52,200 nucleotides of DNA from the NCBI RefSeq assembly GCF_001625085.1, contig NZ_BDAW01000067.1, positions 1 to 52,200 on the forward strand, written 5' to 3'. The translations under genes were made by a program, and so were the position numbers. Below, in pieces: positions 51,066-52,200 of this stretch. This stretch comes from Nocardia acidivorans NBRC 108247. GTDB taxonomy: Bacteria; Actinomycetota; Actinomycetes; Mycobacteriales; Mycobacteriaceae. Each line of letters opens with the position of its first letter. Position 1 is the stretch's first letter. The notes below the pieces were generated by a model. The model was not told the DNA's origin. It saw only the letters and a program-made list of their open reading frames with translations, and searched no databases.

Positions 51066-52200
51066 CCGGCGGGCGGATCTCCCGGATCATCTTCGCGGTC
51101 TCCGCGCTGATGTATCTGGGCACCGGACTGTTGCTCACCGCCGGGCGCGGCTATCTGATGGGCGATGCGCTGAGCCGGGTCTCGGCCACTCAATCGGCGC
51201 TGTTCAGCCGGGATCCGCACCTGTCCGCCATCGGCTTCGTCTTCACCCCGCTCACCTCGCTGGCGCAGCTGCCGTTCGTGGCGTTCGCGCCGTGGAGTTC
51301 GGCCATCACCCGCTGGGGCGTGTCCGGGGTGGTGATGACCGCGCTGTTCATGGCGGGCGCGGTGACCGTGGTGTGGGGTATCGGCGTGGATCGCGGTGCG
51401 CCGCGCTGGCTGTGCGCGGTGATCACGGTGGTGTTCGCGCTCAATCCGATGGTGGTGGTGTACGGCGGCAATGGCATGAGCGAGGCGCTGTTCCTGTTCT
51501 GCCTGTGCTGGGCGGTGCGGCGGCTGATGCGCTGGGTGCGCACCGACGGCGTACACGACCTGGTGGCGGCGGGCATCGCACTGGGCCTGGGCTATCTGAC
51601 CCGATACGACGCGCTGGCTCCGGCCGCCGCGGCGGGGCTGCTGGTCTTCGCGCTGAGCTACCACCGCAGGCGCGTCGGCGATCATCGATTCGCCGGGGCG
51701 GCAATGGATCTGGTGCTGGTGAGCGCCCCGGTGGCGCTGTCCTTCGTGGTGTGGGCGGTCACCAGCTGGTTGATCACCGGACAGGCGTTCCAGCAGTTCA
51801 CCTCGCAGTACGGCAATTCCGCGATTCTCGCGCAATCCGGTGCGACTGTGCCCGGGAATCCGGTGGCGGCGCTGGAGTATTCGCTCGCGGCCATGCTGAT
51901 TCTGGCTCCGCTGCTGCCGCTGTTGATTCCGATCAGCGGCGCGCTGGCGGTGCGGCGCGGGGATGTTCCCGTGGTGGTGCCCGTGCTGCTGTTCGGATCG
52001 GTGCTGGCCTTCCAGATGCTCAGTTACGCAACGGGTTCCACCTTCGCCTTCCTGCGCTTCTATGTGGCGGTGATTCCGTTCGCGGCGATTCTGGCACTGC
52101 TCATCGCACCCGCGCACGGATTCCCGCCGACCAAACGGCTCGGCAAGTACGCCGAGACCGAAACGCCCGGCCGCCCGGCCCGGGTGCGCGCGGCCGCACC
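51062..52200 (+). CDS. GT39/ArnT-like polytopic membrane glycosyltransferase, partial
   Basis: Starts at ATG 51062, overlapping the GT2 stop, and runs off the right edge (about 379 residues visible). Many membrane segments. The first outer loop has GDALSRV with Asp35, where lipid-sugar-using GT-C enzymes hold the catalytic acid; GLGYLTRYDALAPAAAAG and SYATGSTFAFLRFYV fit this group. It probably uses a polyprenyl-phosphate sugar to add a residue outside the membrane. Last segment is cytoplasmic and basic. Confidence 0.8.
   Translation, partial: MTGGRISRIIFAVSALMYLGTGLLLTAGRGYLMGDALSRVSATQSALFSRDPHLSAIGFVFTPLTSLAQLPFVAFAPWSSAITRWGVSGVVMTALFMAGAVTVVWGIGVDRGAPRWLCAVITVVFALNPMVVVYGGNGMSEALFLFCLCWAVRRLMRWVRTDGVHDLVAAGIALGLGYLTRYDALAPAAAAGLLVFALSYHRRRVGDHRFAGAAMDLVLVSAPVALSFVVWAVTSWLITGQAFQQFTSQYGNSAILAQSGATVPGNPVAALEYSLAAMLILAPLLPLLIPISGALAVRRGDVPVVVPVLLFGSVLAFQMLSYATGSTFAFLRFYVAVIPFAAILALLIAPAHGFPPTKRLGKYAETETPGRPARVRAAA

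Noticed and set aside
1..52200. Search by eye for tRNA, rRNA, CRISPR arrays and transposases.
   Set aside because: No cloverleaf with CCA-type end, no rRNA-like conserved segment, no regularly spaced short repeats other than the 29-base minisatellite, and no transposase motif were noticed. The minisatellite is not a CRISPR because its units are contiguous and degenerate, with no spacers.

Overview
The window is high-GC actinobacterial DNA, most likely Nocardia or a close relative. Supporting signs are the genes for mycolate-type bacteria (an MspA-family porin, a deazaflavin-dependent Ddn-type protein, a mycothiol-dependent-isomerase remnant), GTG starts, and gene content that closely matches the Mycobacterium tuberculosis ilvA - treX/treY - bioA/F/D - bioB/Rv1590/Rv1591 - nrtR - nadABC region (about Rv1559 to Rv1596), rearranged and carrying insertions.

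Layout. 1-10 kb: an accessory mix (membrane protein, monooxygenase-like ABM protein, aldo/keto reductase, secreted hydrolases, MmyB-like regulator, a frameshifted mycothiol-isomerase-like gene, a membrane Ser/Thr kinase, arylamine N-acetyltransferase, an HTH_42 protein). 10.6-11.4 kb: a TerB-like protein and a 59-residue DnaJ-type zinc-finger protein. 11.4-15.9 kb: de novo NAD synthesis (nadA-nadB-nadC) divergent from nrtR, with a strong palindrome between them. 16-19.4 kb: YdcF-type membrane protein, HIT hydrolase, small secreted protein, two VOC proteins. 19.5-22.5 kb: bioB, bsaP, an Rv1591-like membrane protein and a 58-residue gene, divergent from the TetR regulator bioQ. 22.8-29.2 kb: a minus-strand block with DUF1800, DUF1501, a response regulator/histidine kinase pair, an SRPBCC protein and a membrane-anchored hydrolase, placed between the two halves of the biotin genes. 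29.2-33 kb: a six-copy minisatellite, then bioD, bioF, an unknown 103-residue gene and bioA. 33-38.6 kb: a MarR-GNAT fusion protein, then treX-treY (treZ is not next to them). 38.6-45.4 kb: small secreted protein, ECF sigma factor with a SnoaL-like tail, quinone oxidoreductase, DUF2235 hydrolase, orphan response regulator, ilvA, Ddn-type protein, small membrane protein. 45.5 kb to the end: MspA-family porin followed by a tightly packed BcsB-like / exosortase-like / GT2 / GT39-like cluster that runs off the window.

How the genes work together. Three identical-architecture palindromes (TGAAC-N3-GTTCA) in front of bioB/bioQ, bioF/103-residue gene and bioA define a BioQ-type biotin regulon. The NAD genes have their own repressor, NrtR, whose Nudix box is degenerate, and an operator-like palindrome that overlaps its likely promoter. 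The most novel candidate is the last cluster: a cellulose-synthase-like GT2 with a BcsB-like anchored partner, a polytopic exosortase-like/EpsI-like protein that appears to lack the catalytic residues, a GT39-like membrane glycosyltransferase, and an outer-membrane porin gene just upstream. This looks like an undescribed exopolysaccharide or glycan synthesis and export system for a mycolate envelope; this is inference.

No stretch longer than 300 bases lacks a gene. The longest gaps are 29167-29451 (repeat C plus minisatellite), 6847-7116 (upstream of the kinase, no gene seen), 22509-22768 (no gene seen) and 17132-17363 (no gene seen).
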